Shown: piece after piece, positions 32,786 through 44,959 of the stretch
Layout: every line of letters starts with the position of its first letter
Numbering within the stretch: the first letter of the stretch is position 1
Source: Cricetomys ansorgei
Taxonomy: Eukaryota > Chordata > Mammalia > Rodentia > Nesomyidae
NCBI GenBank assembly: GCA_026225945.1
Contig: JAMJFZ010001070.1
Location: 43,082 to 107,081, forward strand
Direction of reading: 5' to 3'
Length of the DNA: 64,000 nt
Notes under the pieces: model-generated
What the model was told of the DNA's origin: nothing
Databases searched by the model: none
What the model saw: only the letters and a program-made list of their open reading frames with translations
Program-made: the position numbers and the translations under genes

Positions 32786-35255
32786 AAGATATATAATGAC
32801 CTGAAAATATAGATATCAAGAAAATGAATAAGCCACTTTAAAAGTGAGGTAGAGTTCTAAACAGATTACTCAAAAGAGGAAACTCATATGCCTGAGAAAC
32901 TCTTAAATACATATTCAACATCCTTAGCCATCAGACATATGTAAATAAAAACAACTTTTAGATTTCATCTTACACCTCAGAATGGCTAAGGTCAGTAAAA
33001 CAAGTGACATCTCATGCTGGCAAGGATGTGGAGTTTAAGCAACACTCAGCCATTGTTGTGGGAGAGCAAGCGTGTACAGTCACTATAGAAATCAATGTGG
33101 CTTTTCCTCAGGAAGATGGTAATTGATCAACCTAAAACTCCAGCTACACCACATTTGGGCATATAAACAAAGAATACTTTATCCTTCTATAGAGATATTT
33201 GCTCAACCATGATCATTGCTGCTCTATTCATAATAGTCAAGAAGTTGGAGCAACCTAGATGTCCCTCAGTAGAAAAATGGATAAACAATATGTGTCATAT
33301 TTACCCAATGGGGTATCACTAGGCTATTTAAAAATTGCATCATGAAATTCTCAGTAAATGGATGGAACTAGAAAAAATAGTCCCAAGTGAGGTAACTCAG
33401 ACCCAGAAAGACAAATATGGTATATATTCAATTATATATGGATATTAGCTGTAGGTCATTGAAAACCAAGCTATAATTCAAAGAATCATGAGAGTAGGTA
33501 CAGAGTCAGCGACTAGGGGGAAATGGATATATCTTCCTAGGAAAGGAAATAGAATCGATTGTCATGGATAAGTTAGGGACTGCTGGAATGGTGAAGGTAA
33601 TGCAAGTATAGGCCGAGAAAGTGAATATAGGGAGAGACAGCTAAAATTAAGGTCCATTTGAGTGTAGTATGAAAACATAATACAATAAGAACTTCCTAAA
33701 CTATATACATATATGAAAACTACCTAAATAAAATCTCCACATAATGGAGGGAGACAGAGCCCCAACTGGTCATCTCTTGTCATCAAATGAAGCTTCTAGT
33801 ATTGAGGTTGGGTTATATCAATTTGATATGTTGGTCGAAGGGGTCCTATGGGAATATCCAAAACACTCAGGCTTTTTTCTCAAGACTACAATTTGCTCTC
33901 CATGATCTGAAGGAAAGATCAAATTGCTGAAGAAAACACCTACACAACTCATTCAAAACGATAAATTTAAACTGTCGACTATAGAGGCTTCACTTCTACA
34001 TTCTAGCATCTTTGGTACTAGAAAAAAAAACATGAACATCAAGCCAGCCATAAACCATCGATCTACAATGATGTTCTTCCTGGAAGACATGCTAGGGAAT
34101 GGTGGCACAAAGACTGTGGGATTAACCAACCAATATCTAATCTAATTTGACTTAAAATAAAAACTTCACCTGTCATTGCTTGAGTAACCAAGAATCTGAG
34201 ACTAGATATCCCCTTAAATAAACAAATAAACAAATTTAAAATATTACTCCAAACATTTTTCTATACTTATAGATAAGTTTCTTGCTCTGCCATCATCAGA
34301 GGACATTTCTTCCAGAGAGGAATGGCTAGAAATATAGAGACCAAAAGCCTGACATTATGCAGAAAATGAGAAATCTTAGAGGGTTCATCCCAAAATAAGA
34401 TATTTTCACCAATTCCCTCCCCTTTGGGTCAGGGAACCCTTTCAAAGAGGAGGAAGAATCAGTGAGTCAGAGGGGACAAAGGACACTAAAAAAACAAGGC
34501 CCTATAAAATCAGTTTATTTGTGGCCCACCCACAAATAAACACACTGATTGAGGTGGCATGTACAGGGCCTGCACCAGTCATCACCAGATGGGACACTAG
34601 AAATGAAAGGAGAAGTGAACAGATGCCACTTTCCCTAACCCCAGAAGCAGTCTCCAATTGATAATCACTTGCAAATAAAAATTTAGTTTTCTCCATGGGA
34701 GTCTCAGTGAGGAAACAAACTATACTGCTGAGGGTAGGCTATACATCCACAGATGAATGGCCAGGGGACAACGGACTCGATGGCATCTTAGGAGGTTCCT
34801 GGTCTTATATCATTGTGTCAGGGATTTTCCTTTGCTTTAAAATTTGTTTTATCTTTTTTATTTTTATATTTATTTAATTTACATATATTTTAATCTTCTC
34901 ACTTTTTATGTTACAGGTCTTTTGAATATATATTGTAGCTTCTAGTTTAGTGTTTTTATGGGACTCCTGAGTGTGCAGAAGAGTGGCTGTTAATTGTTCC
35001 TTCTTTTTGTCTTTTTTCCTTCTGTTTGTTTTGTCTAATTCTAATGCATTAGTTTTTGTGTTATCTTATTCTACTTTATTATATTCTATGTTATTATTTT
35101 CCCTTTAGAAGTCTGTTTGTTTTCTAGTGAGAGACTAAATTGATGGATCTGGATGATAGGGGAGCTGGGGAGGAATTGGGATGAGGAGAGAAAGAGGAAA
35201 CCATAATCAAGATAATGTGAGGAAAAAAATTTATTTTCAATAAAAGGAAAATAAA
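32786..35255 (+). mobile_element. Old L1, ORF2 C-terminal part and full 3' UTR
   Basis: Sense ORF2 words in order: ATATCAAGAAAATGAATAAGCC, AGAATGGCTAAGGTCAGTAA, GCTGCTCTATTCATAATAG, CAACCTAGATGTCCCTCAGT and AAATGGATGGAACTAGAAAA (33357). A long 3' UTR follows, ending GGAAACCATAATCAAG and TTCAATAAAAGGAAAATAAATA at about 35255. ORF2 is broken by stops. Frames of 60-73 codons inside are remnants or by-products. Confidence 0.85.
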
Positions 35256-35259
35256 TAGT

Positions 35260-37058
35260 TAGCCTATATAATCTTGAAAGTTTCCAATAAATAATAGCAT
35301 GATAATTCAATAATTATATTTAATGTCATCAATTTATGTAGCTTGTACTGTTAGCAATATTATGAATCATAAACTGACTATGTGGATCCATTTTGAGAAA
35401 TGTATTCTTAGGCGATTGATTTTTGTCTCTGGGTGATCAAAGGACATCCTGGAACACACTTAAGATAATACATGACTGTGACAACTCTTTTAGATTTAGT
35501 CAGAATTATGGTAAGCACAAAGTGTTTTACAGTCCTCCCATCATTTTGGAATTTATACTTTTTCCTTCATGTATTTCTATGTTTTCTATTTCTTTTCTTT
35601 CTTTTCCTTTTTTTGTGCCATATATTTTTCTATGTTTCCTTTTTCCATTTAATTCTTTATTCTGCATATTAACTGCATGATTTAAAACATAACATTGAAA
35701 AGTATTGAACATATTTTTAGATTTAATTTTATTCATATTTTATAGAGTAGCAATGCTGAAAAGGGCACCTGAAATTAATTACCATTCTCTAGTAAGAATG
35801 AGAATAAAAATGAAAGGCTAAAATATTTGTTAGGATTTTCTCTTGTTTTCCTTCAATAATTTCAGAAGCCTATGGTTGACATTTTAGTACTCAATTTAGT
35901 ACTCAAATTATTATATTTATATTTACATGAATTTTTAAGACAAAGAAATCAACATCTATTGATAATTATACATTTATTCCCAAAGATTTGTCTTCTTAGC
36001 CCTTAAAATTTCCCAGTCCTTAAAAATACTGCCATAGGTGAAGTTTTATAACAAGCTTTTAAATAATAAAACATAAAGTTTCCTACATTTAAATCTATTT
36101 TGTTCTATCCTTATAGTGATAGCATGTTTCAGATAACTATGCTCTCTGATCCCTTTCCATGTTCATCATGCTATAATTTTTCCTTGCTAAAATTATACTG
36201 GTTACCTATTCTTGTAAAAAGACATATTAGTTCTTTGTTTTCTCTAGGAAATGGATGTGAATGCTATTCTTCTTCAACTACTGTATCTGCTTGAGCTTCA
36301 GTTAGGTAGAGTTATATAGAGTAGATTTTAAAACTTAAAACTCAACCAGAGACTTGCTTCCTACCATGATACTAATCAATTTCCTGATTTAATATTTGAA
36401 AAAAATATATAGTAAAATGTTTCCACTTATTAAAGCTTCAGTAATCTATTTTTCACATTAGAATGCTTGGATAATTTTGTACTATTTTACTATCAATGCT
36501 TTAATATATTATAAGACTTTTGTTTACCCAGTAAGCATATGAATATTATGGCAATTCATTTTGATAAATGTGCTTTAGATTGTCAGGTGATATTTTTCTA
36601 TCATCTTCAGTAAATACCTCTGAAATAATTGTAGATCTAGTTGTAGCAACTTGGGAACGTGCATCTAACACTTATTACAAAGCTGTCTGTAACAAAATGC
36701 CACAAGAACCCCAGAGAATCTTTTGCTTTCAAGAGGAATTCTTGTCTGTAGTGGCTTTCATCACAAATCAGAGGACAAAGTCTACTGACAATTTCTGTCA
36801 TTATTAGTTCCCAGAGCCCAACTACACTTAAATGAATTCTATGTGAAGTTAGGAACTTCTTCAAGCAAGTCTATTAGTTTATGTATCTGTCATAAAATGT
36901 CTAAAGCAATAGTTTTCTAAATTATGGTTCTAATGACATCATGTTATCGTACAGAAGAGTATCTAATTCTATGTGTATAAAATGGAAGGTATTTTTAAAT
37001 GAGTTTATCATGCTGGGTATGATTTTATTTTACTACAGAACTTTATATTTCGTGTTGC
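35260..37058. other. Unassigned AT-rich DNA
   Basis: No recognisable repeat or gene. Frames at 35423-35736, 36100-36294 and 36568-36864 show no known domains. 36560-36830 has a more even base composition. Confidence 0.5.

Positions 37059-37060
<2 letters not shown>

Positions 37061-37101
<41 letters not shown>
37061..37101. repeat. (CA)n microsatellite
   Basis: An uninterrupted CA run of about 20 units. Confidence 0.95.
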
Positions 37102-37106
<5 letters not shown>

Positions 37107-37224
37107 TCACATACACGAAGGGCAGATTTCATGATTACCTTCAATTATACCTCTTTACTGACACTTCAGCACCATGCTTTTGGTGTGGACTGGTGGCAAC
37201 CTAGGACCTTGAATATATTTTCTA

Positions 37225-37620
37225 ATTTTAGCTTAAAGTGCTGGTGTTTTTTCATCTTTTCCCTCTATTTGTCTTTAATTGAATATAGGTTTTTTTCTCA
37301 TAGAGTATATTCTGATTACAGTTTTTCCTCCCACAACTTTTCTGAGATTCTCTCCCATCAAATTCATGTCCTTTCTCTCTCCACTTAGAAGAAAACACGT
37401 AACTAAGTAATAAAAATAAAATAATATAAAACAAAAATAGAAACTAGAATAGGAAAGAAACATAAAAAAGCCAAAGAAAGAGCACAAGAAACACATATAG
37501 ATAGATATATGCACAGGTTCATACACACAGAAATTTCATGAGAGCACAAATGAAGCCATAATATATGTGCAACATATACATATACATATATGCACACACA
37601 TACATATACATATATTTCTG
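37225..37620 (-). mobile_element. L1 3' UTR fragment
   Basis: The plus strand reads TTTAATTGAATATAGG, TTTTTTCTCATAGAGTATAT, CTGATTACAGTTTTTCCTCCC and CATGTCCTTTCTCTCTCCAC. It continues with AAAATAAAATAATATAAAAC and AATAGAAACTAGAATAGGA. This is the antisense of a rodent L1 3' UTR, the same block type as 34860-35110. Confidence 0.72.
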
Positions 37621-37624
37621 GGAC

Positions 37625-38155
37625 TTTTCTGTGTTTACTGTCAACAAATTTAAAAATATTGAACTTGTACATATTTTATATGACACAGAGAGTAGCTACA
37701 CTCATCTCTTTGGAGATTAATACTTTGAATTCATTAGTGAAGACAAAGTATACAATGCAAAAGTAATAAGCAGGAGAATACTAATTGATTTAGTGTGATT
37801 CTGAGTTTCCACATTTATTTGGATAAATAATTTCGTAGGTTATACTGCCCTTAAAAGACATATGGTGTTGTTATGATGCTTTTAAGCAATGTGGAGAGCT
37901 ATACTGATAACAGCTTTCAAAATGTCATAATATGTCAGATAGAGCTCATGATGTTAAAGTTCAGGATTCTAAAATCTGCTATACCCACTCCTCACTTCAT
38001 ATAATGTTGAGTGAAAAATACTACAGCTTTTTACTTGACTTTAAAATGTTTGTGTAAGTTACTAATTTTTCATTTAAATTGATGTAGAGAACACTAAATT
38101 CTACAGTAGGTATTTCTAATCTCAGACTTTGATAAAGGAAGGAGATGCAAATTTA
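37625..38155. other. Unassigned AT-rich DNA
   Basis: No feature is recognised. Confidence 0.5.
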
Positions 38156-38159
38156 TAAT

Positions 38160-38530
38160 AATTTATTATAGTTTGGAATTTGAATGATGCCAGATGCTCA
38201 TTTGTTAAAGGCTTAGTCCTACAAAGAGTTTGGGGGAACTCTTGAACCATTTAGGAGGCACAATCTTGTGAGAGGCTTTTGGTCACTAATGGTGTGTACT
38301 GAGGGATTGTGGAACCCTCTTTTCTTCCCTTATGTCTTTGTATTCCTGGTGGTGAGATGAACAGCTAGATGAACAGCCCTGCCATTCACTCCTTGCACAA
38401 TGTGCTATCATAGGTTCTATGCAATGTGTCTAATTGATCATAGGCTGAAAAATCTATAACGGTGAGTCAAAAAATGTTTCATCTTTACAAGGTAATTATC
38501 TAATGTATTTGCTATAGCAAATTGATACAT
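38160..38530 (+). mobile_element. MaLR-type LTR (MST-like)
   Basis: Order: TTGAATGATGCCAGATGCTC, AAAGGCTTAGTCCTACA, CCATTTAGGAGGCACAATC, AGGCTTTTGGTCACTAATGG and GAACAGCCCTGCCATTCACT. The end has CTATAGCAAATTGATACAT. This is the order of MaLR LTRs, where the product names itself by GGAGGTGG and CACAGCAA blocks; both are diverged here. Confidence 0.6.
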
Positions 38531-38789
38531 GTAATAAATGTAATGGATACATGAACACTATATTCCATATCCACACTACGAAGAGATCTAAGGAATCCTT
38601 TTAAAATTTTTCAACAAACTATTACCTACAGAGTAGTAGCCACTGTAATTTTTGGTAAAAACCATAGTATTGTACATTATCCATTGTAGGTCACTCTTAT
38701 GTGTTGATTCATATTTTGGATAAACACAAATATAGACTACATTTGGTCTTAAAATATACCTGTTGATCCTCTCCTTTTACACAAACTAA

Positions 38790-39085
38790 TATTTTTTATT
38801 TTATTTTCCTTCTCTCATACAATACATTCTGACCCTCCTCCTCCCTTCCCTCCACTACTCCCAGGTCCTCCCACCTCCCCTCTCCCTCAGACCTACCTCC
38901 TGCCCCCCTTCCCACTCCCCAGAAAAGTTTTCCCAGGGTTATTGCTCAAACAGGGCATAACAAGATGGGACAAAGCCAGGCACTGTTCCCTACATCAAGG
39001 ATGGACTAGGCAACCCAGCAGGAGGAAAAGAGTCCTGGGGACAGGTAAAAGGGTCTGAGACTCCCCCACTCTAGCCTGTAGGAGA
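38790..39085 (-). mobile_element. L1 3' UTR fragment
   Basis: Same order as 30335-30690: a T-rich end, C/T-rich CCTCCTCCTCCCTTCCCTCC, GGGCATAACAAGATGGGAC, TACATCAAGGATGGACTAGG and CCTGTAGGAG. Confidence 0.82.
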
Positions 39086-39389
39086 TTTGTGTAAGAACAC
39101 TACTTTTTTTCATAGTATTGATCTGAATATTATAGCTTACTTAAAATAGCTATGTGATCCAGTCTCAGTCAGATAGAAAAAGTTAAAAGGTTGTGTCTTT
39201 CCAAACACCTTTAATTTTAAACTTTTCCCCACCAGACCCCAAGAACAGAATAGCAACACATTGTTGTGTCACAAGAGATCAAAAAAAAAAAAAAATCCTT
39301 CAGCTATAAGTAGAGAGAGGAAAGATGTCAGAAAAGATCAGGGTGCACAGCTGAAAGACTATGAGAGCATAGTGAGAGACTCTGTGATA

Positions 39390-40240
39390 GTGATAGGAAT
39401 AAGAATTACTCAACTATTAAAAAAATGACTACATGAACTTTGCAGGTAAATGGATGGAACTAGAAAAAATCATCCTGTCACAGAAAGAAAAACATGGTAT
39501 GCACTCACTTATATGTGGATACTAACTGCTAAGCAAAGGAGAAAGGTACTAGTATCCACAGAAAGAAATACTCTGCAGCAAGAAGGGTCCCAGTTGGAAC
39601 ACAGGGATCTACCAGGTAGGGTGGAAATTGAACAGAGGGTGCAGGTGGGGTGGGGCAGGATGGGAACAAGAGTGGAAGGGATCAGGAGGAGGAAAGGAAT
39701 GGAGGGAGAAAATATATGGAGAGAGGATAAGAATTGGGAGACAATTAGGGGGTGATTCGGAGATCTAGTGTAGTGGAAACTCACAGGAATCTATGAGGGC
39801 GACTCTAACAAGGATCTATGAAGTCATAGACACAGAACCTGTGGGTTCCCCTAAATACATCGCATGGATGTCTAGTTGGTGTCCTTTCAAAAAACTCCTT
39901 CAGGCTGGAGTAAGGTATCTTTGACCATTTTACTGGCCCTTGAGACCCCTTTTCCCGTGCCTGATTGCCTGGTACAACCTTGATGTAAGGATTGTTGCCT
40001 GGCTTAGTTCGATCCCTCTATGCCATGCCCTAAATTGTGCTGTAACCCTGGAGGAGGACGGTTCTTTTCTGGGGAGAAGGGGGATTGCTTGTGAGTGGTG
40101 ATGGGAGGGGGTAGATCTGGGGGAGATGGGGCGAGCTGGGAGTGGTGGCAGGGGGAGGAGGAGTCCCAGATGTATTCTATAAGTTGTATGAGAGAAGAAA
40201 AATTAAAAAAATGAAAAGAAAAAAGAAAAAAAAAAAAGAG
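39390..40240 (+). mobile_element. L1 3' end with A-rich tail
   Basis: It starts in the ORF2 C-terminal end (CTCAACTATTAAAAAAATG, AAATGGATGGAACTAGAAAA at 39449), passes GGTGCAGGTGGGGTGGGG-type purine stretches and TTGATGTAAGGATTGTTGCC, and ends GAGAGAAGAAAAATTAAAAA with an A-rich tail to about 40240. The frames of 91-101 codons are by-products. Confidence 0.85.
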
Positions 40241-40249
40241 GCCAAGGCT

Positions 40250-40870
40250 GACAAAAGAGCACTCGGATGATGAGAATGGTCAGTCTTAAGGCCATCAGGA
40301 GGCTTGGAACACTACCTGCCTCGCCGCATTGCCTCCTGGTAGGCCAGTGCCATAGAGCTGCCCTGCCGCTGCTGCCCTGCTGCTGCTGCTCTGGTTGCTT
40401 GAACTACTGAGAAGAGGAAAGCATAGGGCCGTGGTCGCAGCTCATGGACTCAGAGCACAACAATAGAGTTCAGGGTACCAACACAAAGGCTGGTGCTAAG
40501 GGCAAGGTGGTGTTCAGCATCCTGGAGCTTGCACAGTTCCTGCTTCCTGACATCCTGCTCAAGAGCAAAAGCACCCTGATTCTGAGCAACAATAAGATAA
40601 GAGAACTAAAGAATGGTTAATTTTCTAGGTTAAGTCTCCTTGAAAGATTTCTGTGATCTGTGCTGCCTCTGAAACCCGTGTTTTTGATTCGTTCTGCTGC
40701 TGGCAGCAAGGGGCAGGAAAACTTCTGTCGCGGTGGGATCGATGACAGCAGATACATAACTGGAAGTGAAAGGCGTTGAAGGCTTCTGTGCCACCCCTCC
40801 CAATAAAAAGAGACAGTCCAGATGTGAAGCTATTGAAGAGAGGCCTTAAAAACTGTGATAAAGATACTGA
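40250..40870 (+). other. GC-richer island between two L1 3' ends, possible retrocopy
   Basis: This 0.6 kb has clearly higher G+C and more CpG than its surroundings, plus a short CTG/CCG-rich run at 40358-40393. Directly after the L1 tail it looks like mRNA-derived sequence: a GC-rich start, then an ATG at 40444 opening a 58-codon frame, then untranslated-looking sequence with CCAATAAAAAGAG at 40799. I do not recognise the source. Alternatives are an unfamiliar part of an L1 3' UTR or a 3' transduction by the L1 at 39390-40240. Confidence 0.35.
40444..40620 (+). pseudogene. 58-codon frame in the GC-richer island, unidentified
   Basis: The frame runs from ATG at 40444 to TAA at 40618. It begins MDSEHNNRVQ, and its C-terminal part contains LILSNNKIREL, which loosely resembles one leucine-rich-repeat unit. 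That resemblance covers about 11 residues and is not enough to name a family. If real, it is more likely a fragment of a processed retrocopy than a gene: there is no promoter or intron, and L1 sequence lies on both sides. Confidence 0.22.
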
Positions 40871-40874
40871 AGTG

Positions 40875-41130
40875 TAGCTCTTCACAGTTGATGGCTTCTG
40901 GCGCGGCTCCGGTTGGGAAAGAACCAGTTTTCTTTAAGGGCCTGGCCACTGGGAGACCGACCACATTCCAACAAGTATACAGCAACACAATTAGACTTTT
41001 TAAAAATTATTTTATTTTATGGAGAGCCCAAGGGTGGGAGAGTGGACCGAGGAGGAATAAGAAGTGAATGTAATTGAGAAACGTTGCGTGAAATTCTCAA
41101 AAAAATTAATAAAAATATATTAAAAATGTA
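40875..41130 (+). mobile_element. L1 terminal 3' UTR
   Basis: GGCTTCTGGCGCGGCTCC, TCTTTAAGGGCCTGGCCACT, GGGAGACCGACCACATTCC, GGGTGGGAGAGTGGACC and a closing AATTCTCAAAAAAATTAATAAAAATA follow the end of old rodent L1 (Lx-type) 3' UTRs. The 70-codon frame at 40855-41067 belongs to it. Confidence 0.7.
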
Positions 41131-41237
41131 TTTTGACTGTTGCTGTTCCAGCCAGAAAGCCGAAAAATAATTTCAAAGCTTTGGAAAAGAAATTAGCCCA
41201 CAGGTTCTCTTGTCAACCTATTCACAATATATTTCTG

Positions 41238-41241
41238 GAAA

Positions 41242-41284
<43 letters not shown>

Positions 41285-41285
41285 A
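41238..41285. repeat. (AAAT)n microsatellite
   Basis: AAATAAAT repeats, about 12 units. Confidence 0.93.
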
Positions 41286-41512
41286 ACACACACATATACA
41301 TAAATGTTTATATATACATATACATATATACATGTATATGTGTGTGTGTATATTATATAATATAAATAATAAATATATTATTACAATTATAATTTTATAG
41401 ATTATATATATTATAGTTATAATATATATTATAATATATATTAGTGTGTGTGTATGTGTATGTATATATATATACATATATATATGTTTATATATATATA
41501 TATAAAATCTTT
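41286..41512. repeat. AT/TA-rich low-complexity tract
   Basis: TATA/TGTG words nearly throughout. The 108-codon minus-strand frame (41193-41519) is a low-complexity by-product. Confidence 0.88.
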
Positions 41513-41529
41513 TCTTCAATTATGTCCAG

Positions 41530-41844
41530 AAAACGTCTTGAAAATTACGCTATACAGTGGAGTAGGAGATACTTTCTCACTTGGTTAAATATCGTTTAAA
41601 ACATTTTTATTCATTTACTAAAGATGCCTTTAAATTGTATTGCAAAGTAAAGTGGCTAAACAAACCACACAAATTATTGCCTGGCTTGAAATCTGAGATT
41701 ACCACATTATTTTGGTTTGTTCCCCTTCCCATGAAAAATTCATTTCACTTCTTTCTCCTACCTTGTGATGTTTCCTCTCACATTGTTTCCCTTGAGATTT
41801 GTTGCTTTGAATTTTATGTTTATATACTCATATTATATTGTCTT
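41530..41844. other. Unassigned DNA
   Basis: Frames at 41581-41856 and 41765-42007 show no known domain. No repeat is recognised. Confidence 0.5.
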
Positions 41845-42000
41845 GTTGTGTGTTAGACTGGGACAAGATGCACTCCACTGTGAGCACATCTTACCTAATT
41901 ATAACTGCATAACTGCCTTGTCACTGTTTCCAAATAAGGGCACATGCTTCAGCATTATGTTAAGAGGTTCATATACATATTTTGGAGTTGCACTTTTCAA
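41845..42000 (+). repeat. Ancient mammalian repeat fragment
   Basis: The order CTTACCTAATTATAACTGC, TGTTTCCAAATAAGGGCACAT, AGGTTCATATAC and TTTTGGAG resembles the tail of an ancient mammalian LTR (MLT-type), which has CTAATCACATCTGC then ATAAGGTCACATTC. Family assignment is loose. Confidence 0.4.
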
Positions 42001-42425
42001 ATTCTGATGATGTTTTGGCTGCTTTAAAGCTTTAAATAAATGAATGGAGGATAGTACTTGACCACACCAAACTCATAAAGTACAATTTGACCTCTTTAAG
42101 GGCACTCTGTTAGGTAGGCATGAAAAAGAATATTGCTATGTTAAGTCATACAGAATTCCATTTTCCAGCCCAAAAATGGCTTCTAAGCTAAGTCTCTAGT
42201 CTCTCTTCCTTTTGTTTTATACTGTGCATTACATACTGATTTATTCTTGGTATATACTAATTCCTTATTAATTCATTTTAAATATTGAAAATAATAGCTA
42301 ATTACCGTAATATCTTAAATACGATTAGAACTTTGGATCCTATAGTTTCAGGGAGAAAATTTTATGTTATATTTCGATGAGCAATGAATCTTCATGTCAT
42401 TGACCTTTAATTAGTCAGACTTTAT

Positions 42426-42427
<2 letters not shown>
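42001..42427. other. Unassigned DNA
   Basis: No feature is recognised. Confidence 0.5.

Positions 42428-42430
<3 letters not shown>

Positions 42431-42461
<31 letters not shown>
42431..42461. repeat. (TA)n microsatellite
   Basis: An uninterrupted TA run of about 15 units. Confidence 0.95.
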
Positions 42462-42464
<3 letters not shown>

Positions 42465-44145
42465 TTAGGAATTAAGAAAAAGACTACAAAACATATCTAG
42501 TGTTTTAGCTGCTCAGTCTGTAGTCTTATATTTGACTTACTGACAGAGACAGTTTAATATCTCAAACAAAATACCATCAATAAAAAGATCCATAGTATAC
42601 TGGGTATATGTGTGAGACTACCACTAGATAGTATTTTAAAAGTGCAGTTCCTATAATAGAGGAAACACAACTGAACTGAAATGGGATAGTCATTTTGAAG
42701 AATTTGCTGAACTGCTGGCACTAATATATAGCATACCAAATGTTTGATGCATATAGACACCTGTATTTTTTAACTCTTGGTGGTTGTTTCTTTAAATTTG
42801 CCAAATAAACTCTAGTGAGGAGTTAGTATTTTGAAATAGAAAAATGATTTATTACGTTATTACAAACCTTGTTGTATAGATAGAATAGGCTGTCAGCTCT
42901 GATGAAAGAAGTTCTGAATGCTGCACTACCTAATTGAATTCAATTAGCCAAACACAAATAACAGCTTAATGATTACTTCTAAAATTAAAGTAATTATCAT
43001 ATAATTGCATAGCGCCGAATGTACTAAAGGCCATTATGAAAAGCCCATCAATAAACTAACATCTTGTCATGTATTAATAAAATTTTGTATAACTGTTTCA
43101 TTTTATGTAAAGACAACTATGTAGTTAGTTTTTTTTATTTTGAACTCCATTTATCATAGTTTGTAGAACTAGATTTTCATGGGAACAGATGAGATCTGTA
43201 ACGAGATATGATCAGAAAAAGGAATACTGAACATCAAATTCCTCCTTCCTCATTAGTACAGCAGCTGTTTGGCTGACAGATTGAATAATGTTTAATTGTC
43301 CATTCTAGATCAGTTTTATAATTTATGAAAATGTTGGTGAAATATTCTCATACTCTTCTTTAGATAATCAGTGGACTAGGACTGTGGTCAGTAGATATGG
43401 AATGTCTAGCATTCTTTAGTTCAGAGTTCATTCCTCAGAATAAAATAATAAAGGAGAAATGGGGTGGTGTGCTAGCTTCCTCAACAAAGAATCAAGATTA
43501 AATAATATTCTATAAGTTTCCTGTAATGGTATTAATGTACTCAAAGCAAGTTATGCATTATAAATGATTCCAAATAAAAGGTATGAAGTTTAACATAACA
43601 GTGTGTTATTGTTTTTGAAATCTATGTATAGTGTTAGCAAACATTGTAGAAGATATTATTTTGGGTAAGACTCCTACAAAAGGTTTCAATAGACAAACTA
43701 AATAAGAAAATGGAAAAATACAAACTACAATTTCACCACTCAAAACAATATTTGAGTCTACTTTGTAGTACAACAGAACATAGCAAAAGTTATGGCCAAT
43801 TTTCCTAATGGTGACAGTTTTATTTGACATTACAATGATGCAATGAAGTTCCCAATAATTCTAAACTCAGTATAATACCTGGTGTTATTAACATGACAAT
43901 TATAGAGTCAGCTTGGAGCCTGGCTTCTGAGCTTGTGTGTGTATGGCACCCTTATTGTTTAACTGATGTCTGAAGGTCCATATTAATGGTGGGTATGGAT
44001 AATTCTGGGGCAGAAAATGCTTGATAAAAAAAAACAAGTGCATATTACCATTGCATCACCCTTCTCTGTTTCATGACTATGTTTATGATGTAACCTACAA
44101 CTTCAAGCTTATATTGCCTTCACTTTCCACTATAAAATAGAATTT
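42465..44145. other. Repeat-poor AT-rich DNA with a homeodomain-like palindrome
   Basis: I recognise no interspersed repeat in this 1.7 kb. It contains many TAATTA/ATTA-type words between 42920 and 43140. It is the best candidate in the window for ancient noncoding sequence, although AT-richness alone raises the number of such words. Confidence 0.4.
42930..42947. promoter_or_regulatory. 18-bp perfect palindrome with two TAATTG sites (candidate only)
   Basis: CTAATTGAATTCAATTAG equals its own reverse complement. Each half holds a TAATTG homeodomain-type core. The sequence is direct; any binding is an inference, and such words are frequent in AT-rich DNA. Confidence 0.3.
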
Positions 44146-44149
44146 ACCT

Positions 44150-44825
44150 TAAAAAATACTGAAATAATTTTATATAATATATTTTATATAATTATGTCGT
44201 ATAACTGCACATGTATAATATATAACATATATTGTTGTATAATTACACATTTTATATAATATATAATAGTATATATTATATTATCAATATATTTTATATA
44301 TACAATATATAAGATGTATTATAATATGTTATACACAAAATATAAATATATATATATAACATAAATATATATATTGTATGTACAATATGATATAATGTAT
44401 ATTCAGATATATTTATATACATTGTATACTTATAATATATATTATATATAAAACATTATATATAATATGCTAGTATACATTATATCTCTCTATAAAATTA
44501 TATGATATATGTAAGTATAATGTATATTGTATATATAGTATATATGTGTATATATTTTATATATTGTGTATATATTTACTATATATACTGTATACTATAT
44601 ATATACTATATGTAATATATAGTATATAGAACACATACAAACATATACATGATATACAATATACAATATAATACATGATACATGGCATACAATAAATGAC
44701 ATAATATGGAATATATTTGTTAACTATATTATGTAGTTATATATATTATATTGTGTATTATATACTCAATGAATATTTATGTATTTACATATATAATAAT
44801 ATATAATGTAATATATATAACTTAT
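44150..44825. repeat. AT-rich low-complexity island (~680 bp)
   Basis: Almost only A and T, with isolated G or C, in TATATA/ATAATATA words with many short self-complementary stretches. Confidence 0.95.
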
Positions 44826-44959
44826 ATAAATGATTTTTTGTCCTACATCCCTTCTATTACTCTGTATCATTTCTCTCTTTCTCCTAAAGAAACACTTCAT
44901 TCTACTTGCATGTCTTTTCTGGGTTTGTGAGCCACTGAGTTAAATTAGGATTGCCTACA

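Noticed and set aside
39450..39784. 91-101 codon frames on both strands
   Set aside because: Inside the purine-rich L1 3' UTR.
40855..41067. 70-codon frame beginning near the GC-rich island
   Set aside because: Its sequence is the terminal 3' UTR of an L1.
41193..41519. 108-codon frame rich in isoleucine and tyrosine
   Set aside because: Translation of (AAAT)n and TATA low-complexity DNA.
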